Made by a program: the position numbers and the translations under genes. Shown here piece after piece: positions 45,256 to 53,041 of a stretch of 64,000 nucleotides of DNA (positions are counted from its first letter, which is position 1; each line of letters begins with the position of its first letter). The stretch comes from Bryobacteraceae bacterium (lineage in GTDB: Bacteria > Acidobacteriota > Terriglobia > Bryobacterales > Bryobacteraceae): positions 992,001 through 1,056,000 of the forward strand of contig BPGE01000001.1 of NCBI GenBank assembly GCA_026002875.1, given 5' to 3'. Below the pieces are notes generated by a model. The model worked only from the letters and a program-made list of their open reading frames with translations, ran no database searches and was not told the origin of the DNA.

Positions 45256-47097
45256 TCAGCCCTGGTGCAGGCCCAGCCACAGAAGCTGTTCGGCCACAAT
45301 CAGCGCATCGACCGGCCAGCAGGCCTTCGGCCGCGGCCGGCGCACGCCCGCCAGGCCCCGGATCGGCCGGCAGGTCAACAGGCGGTCGAGCCACTGAAAC
45401 GGAATCGCCGCGCGGCCATGAATTGCGCCCAGCAGAGCGCCGGCGATGGCGGCGTTCGTATCCGTATCGCCCCCGCGCATGATCGTGTCCACGATGCCTT
45501 CTTCCAGCGAGCGCGCATGCAGAGCCTGATAGAAGGCGTTCTGCAGCGCGATGATGACGTGCCCCTGGTTGGTGACGTAATCGTCCGGGCGCGACGTGGC
45601 TGCGCGTTCGAGCACCTCGAGCACGACCGGCGCCGCGTGGATGCGGCGCGCCTCGCTGAGCGCGAATTCATGCGCCGCCCGGGCATCGGCGCCTTCGCGG
45701 ATGGCGAAAGCGAGACTTGCGGCGAACACCGCGTTGGCGTGACGGCAGACCGCGTGCGGATGGGTCAGCTCCGCGTCTTCGGAGGCCCAGCGGGAGGCGT
45801 GGGCGGATCCGGCGCCGGCGCCGAGGATGCCCAGCGGCGCGACGCGCATCATCGCGCCGTTGGCCTGGCTCGTTCGGCTTGCGGCCCGCCGGCAGGCTTC
45901 GGCGACGCTGCCGTTACGCTGCCGGGCGGCGAGGGCGCCGCTGTCGAGCGCCATGGCGACGGTGTTGCCGATGTCGAAGGGCGCGGAATCGCGCCACCAG
46001 CAGTAGGCGCGCGCCGCAGCCTCGGCGTCGAAGCGGCTCTGCTGCAGGATCGAGCGCGCCATCAGCAGCGCCATCTCGGAATCGTCAGTGGGCTGGCCGG
46101 CGATCGTGTTGAACGTGCCGCCATCTTCCAGGAGCCGGACGCCATGCGGGTAGCGCCGGGCAATCGCGTCCGCCGGCTGGAATTCGACCAGCGAGCCAAG
46201 CGCGTCGCCGGCGAGCTGCCCGAGCAGACAGCCCTGCGCGCGGCGCAGCAGGCCGGGATCGGAAACGAGGCGGCGGCGAACCGGGCGGCACAGATCGTAG
46301 AGATCTTCCGGATCGTCCGCCCCGGTACGAACCCGCTCCCACTCCCGGCTCGTGAGCGCCTCGACGGCGTCCGCGGCGCCTGCCGTGCAGAAGAGGCCGC
46401 AGCCGCTCCGGCCGTTTGCCGAATACAGAATCGGCTGCCCGGCGTCGTCGTACAGGTCAAGTCCCGCACCGCGCAGCAGGGCGTGGCCCGCGCCATAGTC
46501 GTAATCGCACGGGCTGTTGACCGAATTGCAGGCCGCTGCCTCGCCGGCTGCGACCATCGCCAGCCGCAGGGCGATGCTCGGGATGGCGCGGAACCGATAG
46601 GGGGCGGTCAGCCCGGCGTTCAGTTGCGACTTCCGATCGGCGTGCTGGGACACGGCCATGGTCGACGGAACGCTGCGCGGGTCGATCTGAACCGGCGCGC
46701 CTTTGCGCAGGATCGACGGCATGCCTTCTGCCCAGGCGAACAGGTCGCCGTCATCATCCGGCCAGCTGAAGGCGTACACGACGCCCAGGACCGGCTCGCC
46801 GCGCCGCAGGAGAGCGATGGAGACGCACGGACCGCGGTGGCCCTCTTCGAATGCGCGCGTGCCGTCCATCGGGTCGACCAGCCAGAGGCGGCCCTGGGGA
46901 TCGCGGGGAGCCCGAAATGGAGTTTCCTCGCCCCGCCAACCATAGTCTGGAAAACGGCCGAGAAGCGCCGTACGGATCCTCTCTTCCGCAACGTGGTCCA
47001 CGCCGTTGCGGCTTTTGTGAAATGCGCTCCGCAGAAAAGTGCCAGCATCGATGGCCGCTTCGAGGGCGGAATGAAGTTCATTATCGTAGTGGCTCAT
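45256..47097 (-). CDS. Fusion of inositol-phosphatase-like and ADP-ribosylglycohydrolase domains
   Basis: A 613-residue cytoplasmic protein (start ATG 47097; an upstream ATG gives 645). Residues about 1-255 are an IMPase/CysQ-like, lithium-sensitive-type phosphatase: WRGEET (metal Glu), LVDPMDGTRAF (DPxDGT) and CDYDYGAGHALL (WDxAAG variant). Residues about 285-580 are an ADP-ribosylglycohydrolase: GCLLGQLAGDALGSLVEF, PTDDSEMALLMA and RGGDTDTNAAIAGALLGAIHG, with the Asp/Thr residues that bind two Mg ions. Both sites look complete. It is divergent from the AAA+ operon and upstream of the small two-repeat gene. Confidence 0.9.
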   Translation of the reverse strand: MSHYDNELHSALEAAIDAGTFLRSAFHKSRNGVDHVAEERIRTALLGRFPDYGWRGEETPFRAPRDPQGRLWLVDPMDGTRAFEEGHRGPCVSIALLRRGEPVLGVVYAFSWPDDDGDLFAWAEGMPSILRKGAPVQIDPRSVPSTMAVSQHADRKSQLNAGLTAPYRFRAIPSIALRLAMVAAGEAAACNSVNSPCDYDYGAGHALLRGAGLDLYDDAGQPILYSANGRSGCGLFCTAGAADAVEALTSREWERVRTGADDPEDLYDLCRPVRRRLVSDPGLLRRAQGCLLGQLAGDALGSLVEFQPADAIARRYPHGVRLLEDGGTFNTIAGQPTDDSEMALLMARSILQQSRFDAEAAARAYCWWRDSAPFDIGNTVAMALDSGALAARQRNGSVAEACRRAASRTSQANGAMMRVAPLGILGAGAGSAHASRWASEDAELTHPHAVCRHANAVFAASLAFAIREGADARAAHEFALSEARRIHAAPVVLEVLERAATSRPDDYVTNQGHVIIALQNAFYQALHARSLEEGIVDTIMRGGDTDTNAAIAGALLGAIHGRAAIPFQWLDRLLTCRPIRGLAGVRRPRPKACWPVDALIVAEQLLWLGLHQG

Positions 47098-47467
47098 GGT
47101 ATTTTGTGTTTCCTTTGCTGACTGGCTGGTCCAGATAGTTTCATGGAATGAAGCATTGTCCCTGCAGTCATTATGACAGGGCTGGTGGCTCACAGAATGA
47201 GCCTGGACTGATGTACTAAAACTTTTTTGCCATCCCTGCGTCTGGCATCCTCAAAAATTCTGCAAAAACAGAAAATATTTTCGAAATCCATTGACTTCGA
47301 ACCAGCGCCCTGATAGATTAATTACAGGTTGGTTTCTTGGCCCGGTCAGCCGGAAAAGGCCGGGCGAATTCGCTCTGCGGCTCCTGCGCCCGCCTGTCCG
47401 CAGCAGCAGAATTCCTCGGTGTTCGCGCCGCTCCGGTTAAGAAAGTCAACCGGATCGGAGGCATGCA
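47098..47467. promoter_or_regulatory. AT-rich divergent control region
   Basis: This 370-base gap separates the fusion gene (-) from the AAA+ operon (+). Positions about 47100-47330 are strikingly AT-rich for this genome, with several A/T runs. The best promoter lies at 47291-47319. Long leaders on both sides suggest regulated expression. Confidence 0.55.
47291..47319 (+). promoter_or_regulatory. Candidate sigma-70 promoter for the AAA+ operon
   Basis: TTGACT (-35, 5 of 6 consensus bases) at 47291-47296, a 17-base spacer, then TAGATT (-10, 4 of 6) at 47314-47319. Transcription would begin near 47326, leaving a leader of about 140 bases to the small ORF and 325 bases to the ATPase start. Confidence 0.45.
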
Positions 47468-47656
47468 ATGGCGGCGCGCAGTTCCTTTGATTCCGTTCCT
47501 GGCGATCCGGCGATCCGTGCGCTTCGGGGGAGAAATGCCGGGCCGGCCGTCGCCGCGCGGCTGCGGATGGCTGCGGGGTCTTGCGGCTGCCGGGAGAGGC
47601 TTGCGTCCCCGCAGCGCGGTCCATGTCCATTTCACAAGGAAAGGAGGAGATCATGA
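47468..47656 (+). CDS. Small upstream ORF coupled to the AAA+ gene
   Basis: A 62-residue frame with GGAGG 6 bases before its ATG. Its TGA overlaps the ATPase ATG in the form ATGA (47653-47656), the usual sign of translational coupling. The product is Arg-rich with a Cys cluster (SCGCRERL, GPCPF). No family was recognised. It may be a small protein or a leader that controls the ATPase. Without protein evidence it stays a candidate. Confidence 0.4.
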   Translation: MAARSSFDSVPGDPAIRALRGRNAGPAVAARLRMAAGSCGCRERLASPQRGPCPFHKERRRS

Positions 47657-48990
47657 ACACCGTCACGATCCGTCACGAGCAGCCGGATACGAGGCTTTTT
47701 GCACTGGTTGCCGAATACCGCGAGTGGCTGGAGGCCGCGCTGGGCTGCGCGATCCATGAAGCCGTCATGGCGGAAGTGGAGCTGCCGCTGGACCGCTGGG
47801 TCCTGGGCGGGCTGCTGCCTGACGTGGAGCTGTGGCAGGATACGGACGCCGCAGCGGCATTCGGCGGGATGGTGGAGCGGCTGGAGACGCCGCCGGGACG
47901 GTTCCCGCTTCTGCGTCTCACTCCGGAGGCGGCGAGCGAGCAGGGGACGGACGTGCGCCGCCCGTGGAAGGTGCGCTGGAGCGCGGCGCCGGTGGCGCTG
48001 CGGCTGCGCGGGCTGCAAAGGCCGTACGTTCTCCTCCCGGTCGAGCTGGTGGATCCCAGCCACGAACGGCGCAGGCGAACCAATTTTGTTCTCAGCCGCC
48101 GCGAGGATCTGGGGGCGTTCACCGGGCTGCTGGCGGAATTCGTGGCCTCCCGCCGGACGAGGAAGGAGATTTTCGTCGTCAACGGTCCGGACCTGAGCTT
48201 CACGCCCTGCACGGGCTGGGACCACCTGGTGCTGGACGACCGTGTGAGCCGGCTGGTGCGGGACGATTTTCTGCGCTTCCTTTCCAACCGCGCATGGTTC
48301 GAGGCGAAAGGCATTCCCTTCCGCCGCGGATACCTTCTCTACGGCCCGCCGGGCAACGGCAAGACGAGCGTGGTGCGCGCCATGGCGTCGATGCCGGGCC
48401 TTTCTCCGTGCTCTCTGGCCTGGAGCCGGCCGAACACGGATGACGACGATCTCTGGGCTCTGTTCCGCTGGGCGGCCGACCATGCGCCGTCGCTGGTGAT
48501 CATGGAGGACCTGGACCGGCACTTCTCGCATGCGCCGCACGCCGAGCGGCTGCACCGCATCAGTCTGGCGCACCTTCTGAACTGCCTGGACGGGCTGCAG
48601 ACGAGCGAGGGAGTCATCGTGGTGGCGACGGCGAACAACCCGAAGGCCCTCGACCCGGCCATCCTGAACCGCCCGGGGCGGTTCGACCGGGTGGTCGAGT
48701 TCCCGAGCCCGGGCGAGGGGCTGCGCGCAGAGTTTTTCCGCAAGCAGCTGGGCGGCGCTGGCAGCGCGGAAGGGCTGCGGCGCATGGTGCGGCGCTCGGC
48801 GGGGTTCAGCTTCGCGCAGTTGCGCGAGTGCTACATCACGGCCGCGTATCTGGCCTTCGACCACAACCGCGACGTGACCGAGGCGGATCTGATCGAGGCC
48901 GTGGAGATGTTCGCCGGGGCGGTGAAGCGCTCGGGGGCGGAGAAGCTGCGCAAGCCTGTCGGTTTCGGCGAGGCGGACGCGGCGGCGTGA
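47653..48990 (+). CDS. Bcs1-like AAA+ ATPase
   Basis: A 445-residue protein. The N-terminal half (about 1-200) matches no domain I recognise. The AAA+ core has YGPPGNGKTS (Walker A, near 230), SLVIMEDLDRHF (Walker B, near 281), IVVATANNPKALDPAI (sensor 1) and LNRPGRFDRVVEF (arginine fingers), close to the Bcs1/FtsH-like classic clade. No transmembrane segment or protease domain is present. An AAGGAGG site lies just before the ATG. It probably remodels proteins for the partners encoded downstream. Confidence 0.88.
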   Translation: MNTVTIRHEQPDTRLFALVAEYREWLEAALGCAIHEAVMAEVELPLDRWVLGGLLPDVELWQDTDAAAAFGGMVERLETPPGRFPLLRLTPEAASEQGTDVRRPWKVRWSAAPVALRLRGLQRPYVLLPVELVDPSHERRRRTNFVLSRREDLGAFTGLLAEFVASRRTRKEIFVVNGPDLSFTPCTGWDHLVLDDRVSRLVRDDFLRFLSNRAWFEAKGIPFRRGYLLYGPPGNGKTSVVRAMASMPGLSPCSLAWSRPNTDDDDLWALFRWAADHAPSLVIMEDLDRHFSHAPHAERLHRISLAHLLNCLDGLQTSEGVIVVATANNPKALDPAILNRPGRFDRVVEFPSPGEGLRAEFFRKQLGGAGSAEGLRRMVRRSAGFSFAQLRECYITAAYLAFDHNRDVTEADLIEAVEMFAGAVKRSGAEKLRKPVGFGEADAAA

Positions 48991-49104
48991 GCGGTGGAGT
49001 GCGGGGCCGCGGAAGCAGGCAGGCCCGCGGCCGGTTCCGCACAGGATGTTTCTGCCACAAAGGAGGCTTTGGAGAGCGATGTTTTGACAGGAAAGGAGAC
49101 GAAA

Positions 49105-49986
49105 ATGCCAGTTCCCATGGTCGAATATCTCAGGAAGTATTACCGCGAGCCGCAGCCCGAATGGCTCGATCTCGCCGAACGCGCTTCAGATCCGGAGGTG
49201 CGCCGCAGGCTGATCCGCGGCTTTCTGCAATCCCGCATTGTTTATTATCCCGGCGCCGGCGAGGATGGCCAGCCGATCAAGCTGTTCAACCGCGCCCATG
49301 CCGCCCACGCCTTTGTCTATGTCGACTACATGATCAGCCGGGAGCAACTGCACCGGAACGTCACGCCGGATCCCAACGTCCGCTCCCGCGGCTTTTTGGG
49401 CTACCGGACCGTGGCCATTCTCGATCTGCAGCCGCACGAACTGACTCCTCGCCCTCCCGTTTACCATCTGGCCCCGTCCGAGACCGCGGGCAGCCGGTGG
49501 TTTGTGAGAGGGGACAGGAAACCCTATGCGGCGCTGTACGTCTTCGAGCGGCTGGCCGGCTTTGGCGACGACCACGGGGCGAGGCGGTTCGCGGTCCTGT
49601 TTCTCTACGCCGATGGTTTCGCGACCTATGACGCACTGTTCTGTCAGCGCGATTCAACCGCGAGGCCGTTCTGCGTCGTCGTTCAGGATCATGCCTTCGG
49701 CGGGAACTGGAACCGCTTTGACCGGGGACATCTGCTGGAAGGGACGGCTCGTCGTGCTGATGTCTGGCCTGAGCTGCTGCTCGTGGCCTTTGAGGTGTCC
49801 CAACCGTGGCATGGATACGAACCGCCCGAACTCGGCGGTGAGGTTCTCGAGCCGGAACCAGGCGGCATGCACAATTTTCTCCGCAGTTTGTACGAGAGAC
49901 CGCGGGAACGTCGTGCCATGGGCCTGTCCCCGCTTCGACGCGAACGGCCATTATCCGATGACGCGCTCCGCAGGTTTGGCTTTTAG
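49105..49986 (+). CDS. Unknown protein in the AAA+ operon
   Basis: A 293-residue soluble protein of no recognised family. Visible segments: PVPMVEYLRKYYREPQPEWLDL, HAAHAFVYVDYMISREQL, FGDDHGARRFAVLFLYADGFATYDALFC and FDRGHLLEGTARRADVWPELLLVAFEV. Two aspects recall enzymes, such as the YDALFC and WNRFDRGH segments, but no motif could be assigned. GGAAAGGAG lies 7 bases before the ATG. It follows the ATPase gene by 114 bases and precedes the aspartic-protease-like gene. Confidence 0.7.
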   Translation: MPVPMVEYLRKYYREPQPEWLDLAERASDPEVRRRLIRGFLQSRIVYYPGAGEDGQPIKLFNRAHAAHAFVYVDYMISREQLHRNVTPDPNVRSRGFLGYRTVAILDLQPHELTPRPPVYHLAPSETAGSRWFVRGDRKPYAALYVFERLAGFGDDHGARRFAVLFLYADGFATYDALFCQRDSTARPFCVVVQDHAFGGNWNRFDRGHLLEGTARRADVWPELLLVAFEVSQPWHGYEPPELGGEVLEPEPGGMHNFLRSLYERPRERRAMGLSPLRRERPLSDDALRRFGF

Positions 49987-50046
49987 CGGATCCAGATGGG
50001 CAATTGGCGCGTCCGGATGGCTGACGACAGCAAAGGAGAAACTCAT

Positions 50047-50727
50047 TTGCAGACGTACCCATTGCACTTGCGCAGCGGTCTGATGTTTCTCGAGCACGGC
50101 GGGCTCTGGCTGATCGATACCGGATCGCCCACCAGTTTCAGCGCACGCGAATCCATCGAACTCGACGGCGCCCGGTTCGGGCTCGAGCGAAGCCTGCTGG
50201 GATACACGGCGGACAGGATCTCCGAACTCGTCGGCTTCGAAATTGCCGGACTCCTCGGCAACGACGTGCTGAGCGAACTGGACTGGCAGTTCGACCTCAA
50301 GGCAGGCCGTGCCACCGTGTCAGCAGAACCGCTTCCGATGGAAGGGGCTTCCATTCCACTGGACAGTTTCATGGGCACGCCGATTATCTCGGCGGAAGTG
50401 GGTGGAGGGCCGTGCCGGCTGATTCTGGACACAGGCGCTGAACTCTGTTATTTCCCGGCCGAGTTCTTCCGCGGTCTGGCCCCGAACGGCCGCTTCCGCG
50501 ACTTCAATCCGTTGCTGGGCTGGTTCGATGTGGATCTGTACAGCCTGGAAGCCCGCATCGCCAGCATTCCGTTTACTCTGCGCAGCGCTCCGATTCCCGG
50601 TGACGCCGGCATGCTTCAGCTGGCTTTTCGCATGGCGGGCGCCACGGGACTGGCCGGAATCCAGGTCTTTCTGGGCCGGTCGGCATTCTACTCCCCGAGG
50701 CAGCAGCGCCTGGCCCTGAGCACTTGA
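50047..50727 (+). CDS. Retropepsin-like aspartic protease homologue with two DTG motifs
   Basis: A protein of about 226 residues from TTG 50047 (AAAGGAG at a spacing of 8). Longer frames from ATG 49996 or 50017 are possible. Two similar lobes: WLIDTGSPTSF with GLLGNDVL about 45 residues later, and LILDTGAELCYF about 104 residues after the first DTG. Retropepsin-like proteins usually have one such lobe and act as dimers; two lobes in one chain resemble pepsin. No signal peptide, so a cytoplasmic role is likely. It is the last gene of the AAA+ operon. Confidence 0.78.
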   Translation: MQTYPLHLRSGLMFLEHGGLWLIDTGSPTSFSARESIELDGARFGLERSLLGYTADRISELVGFEIAGLLGNDVLSELDWQFDLKAGRATVSAEPLPMEGASIPLDSFMGTPIISAEVGGGPCRLILDTGAELCYFPAEFFRGLAPNGRFRDFNPLLGWFDVDLYSLEARIASIPFTLRSAPIPGDAGMLQLAFRMAGATGLAGIQVFLGRSAFYSPRQQRLALST

Positions 50728-50759
50728 GATTCGCAATCCGATAGCCCGATTTTCGGGGT

Positions 50760-51602
50760 TGACGTGGAGCACGGAATCTCCGATGCCGCCGCAGGGCTGG
50801 CGCGGCCACCGTCCAGCGCTACTTCCAGCACGGACTCCGCCGCCAGGCGGCCCAGTGGCAGCCGGTCCGCTGTCCGAAATACCTCGGCCTGGACGAGCGC
50901 TTCTTCACGCGCCGCCTCGGCTACGCCGCCACGCTGTGCCACCCGGGCCCGCACAGGGTCTTCGACGTCGTGCCCGGCCGCTCGGAGGCCAGCCTCGACG
51001 CCTGTTTCCAGCGCCTGGAGGGCAAGCAGGAGGTCGAACTGGTCTGCATCGATCTGGCCTCCCTCTAACGCGCCCTGGTGCGCAAGCGCTTCCCCAACGC
51101 CCGCATCGTGGCCGGCCGCTTCCACGTCATCCGCCTCATCAACCATCACTTCCTCGCCTGCTGGCGCAAGCTCGGTCCCGCCGCCAGCCGCAACCGCAGC
51201 CTGTTGAGCCTCATGCGCCGCCACCGCCTCAGCCCGTCCCAGCAGGAGCGCCTCGACCAGTAGCTGGCCCAGCATCCCGCCCCGCAGATCATCTACCGCT
51301 TCAGGCGGCGCCTCTGCCACCTGCTGCTGCACAAGCACCAGACCCGCGCCCAGCGCCGCCGCCTCGCCTGCCGCTTCCTCAAGGCTGTCAGCCGGCTCCG
51401 CGACTCCGGCCTGCCCCAGCTGGTCCAGCTCGGCCAGACCCTCCACGCCTGGCGCGAGGAGCTCGCCGCCATGTGGCGCTTCACCCGCAACAACGGCATC
51501 ACCGAAGGCTTCCACACCGTCATGGAGCTCATCAACCGCCAGGCCTTCGGCTTCCGAAACTTCGAAAATGACAGGATGCGCGTCGAAGTCTTATGTGGTT
51601 GA
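50760..51602 (+). pseudogene. Decayed ISL3-family transposase
   Basis: The + frame 3 reads as an ISL3 (IS204/IS1001/IS1165-type) transposase with TVQRYF (near 50810), YLGLDERFF, ELVCIDLASL, VRKRFPNARIVAGRFHVIRLIN, and NGITEGFHTVMELINRQAFGFRNFEN at the end. It is broken by stops at 51066 (TAA) and 51261 (TAG), and the N-terminal zinc-binding part is missing. Clear terminal inverted repeats were not found. It is a remnant of an insertion between the island and the tRNA gene. Confidence 0.85.
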
Positions 51603-51687
51603 CTGAGGAGGGATTCCACTCTTGCCCTGTTTTTGACGTTGAGCCCGCCAAGGCAGAGCCCGCAGGCGGGAAGAGTCAGAGGAAGGG

Positions 51688-51782
<95 letters not shown>

Positions 51783-51837
51783 GCGAAGGGCGTGGTTCAT
51801 TTGCAGTTTACCATACGGGTTGCTGACGGGCAGGCGT

Positions 51838-52971
51838 TCAGAGAGGCTGCTGATCGACGATTTCGATGTTGAAGCCTTCGAGCGCGACGACCTTGCGGGG
51901 GTGGTTCGTCAGCAGGCGGATTTTTCTCAGGCCGAGGTCGGACAGGATCTGGGCGCCGATGCCGGTTTCGTGCTGGAGCAGCCGCTGGCCGGCGGGCGAG
52001 GCGTAGTGCATATAGGCGCGGGTGTGGGAGATGAGGCGGGGCAGGCCGCCCGCGGGGTCGGGGTCGATCTGGCGGATGCCGGGACCGGTCTGATGCAGAT
52101 ACACGAGGACGCCGGCGCCTTCGGCGGCGATCTTTTCCAGAGCCGCGCGCAGGATGCGGTGACAGTCGCACTCGATCGAATGGAAGACGTCGCCATAGGT
52201 GCAACGCGAGTGCATGCGGACGAGCGCGATGTCGCGCAGCCACGGTTCGCCGTACACGAGAGCGAGGTGGGTTTCCGGATCGATGGAGGAGGCGTAGGAG
52301 ATGGTGCGGAACTCGCCGATGTCGGTTTTGAGCAAGCCCTCGGCCGCGCGGCGGACGATGCGCTCGTGCTCGAGGCGGTAGCGGATGAGGTCGGCGACGG
52401 AGATCATCAGCAGGCCGTGTTCGGCGCAGAAGCGTTCGAGCTCCGGGACGCGGGCCATGGAGCCGTCGTCGTTCATGATTTCGCAGATGACGCCGCCCGG
52501 GCGCAGGCCGGCGAGGCGGGCCAGATCCACGGCCGCTTCGGTCTGGCCGGAGCGGACGAGCACGCCGCCTTCGCGGGCGCGGAGGGGGAAGACATGGCCC
52601 GGGCGCGCGAGGTCGGCCGGCTTTGCGTCGGGATGGATGGCGACCTGAATGGTGCGGGCGCGGTCGGCGGCGGAGATGCCGGTGGTGACGCCGGTGGCGG
52701 CGTCGATGGCTTCGCAGAACGCGGTGCCGAACTGCGACGTGTTGCGCGCCGACATCAGCGGGAGGTTCAGCCGGTCGCAGATCTCGGGCGCCAGAGCAAG
52801 GCAGATGAGGCCGCGGCCGTACTTGGCCATGAAGTTGATGGCTTCCGGGGTGGCGAATTCCGCGGCCAGAGTGAGGTCGCCTTCGTTCTCGCGGTCCTCG
52901 TCGTCGACCACGACGAGCATTTCGCCGCGGCGGAACGCCTCAATGGCGTCCGGGATGGAGGCAAAGGGCAT
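51838..52971 (-). CDS. ribBA: RibBA: 3,4-DHBP synthase with degenerate GTP cyclohydrolase II half
   Basis: A 377-residue riboflavin enzyme. The RibB half (about 1-200) is intact: VVDDEDRENEGDL, STSQ-like ARNTSQFGTAF, DLARPGHVFPLRAREGGVLVRSGQTEAAVDL and EIMNDDGSMAR. The RibA half keeps three zinc cysteines (CTYGDVFHSIECDC) but loses the canonical EGRGIGL, reading QTGPGIRQI, and the DTVEAN block. GTP ring opening by this half is therefore doubtful; a stand-alone RibA is encoded at 61905. ATG 52971 is used because the upstream extension (to 53043) overlaps the next gene. Confidence 0.9.
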   Translation of the reverse strand: MPFASIPDAIEAFRRGEMLVVVDDEDRENEGDLTLAAEFATPEAINFMAKYGRGLICLALAPEICDRLNLPLMSARNTSQFGTAFCEAIDAATGVTTGISAADRARTIQVAIHPDAKPADLARPGHVFPLRAREGGVLVRSGQTEAAVDLARLAGLRPGGVICEIMNDDGSMARVPELERFCAEHGLLMISVADLIRYRLEHERIVRRAAEGLLKTDIGEFRTISYASSIDPETHLALVYGEPWLRDIALVRMHSRCTYGDVFHSIECDCHRILRAALEKIAAEGAGVLVYLHQTGPGIRQIDPDPAGGLPRLISHTRAYMHYASPAGQRLLQHETGIGAQILSDLGLRKIRLLTNHPRKVVALEGFNIEIVDQQPL

Positions 52972-53041
52972 AGAGTTCCGCTTTTCATTATCGGCGAGCG
53001 GCGGGCAGCAAAGCAGGAACGCGCCGTGATAGGTTCCGGTC

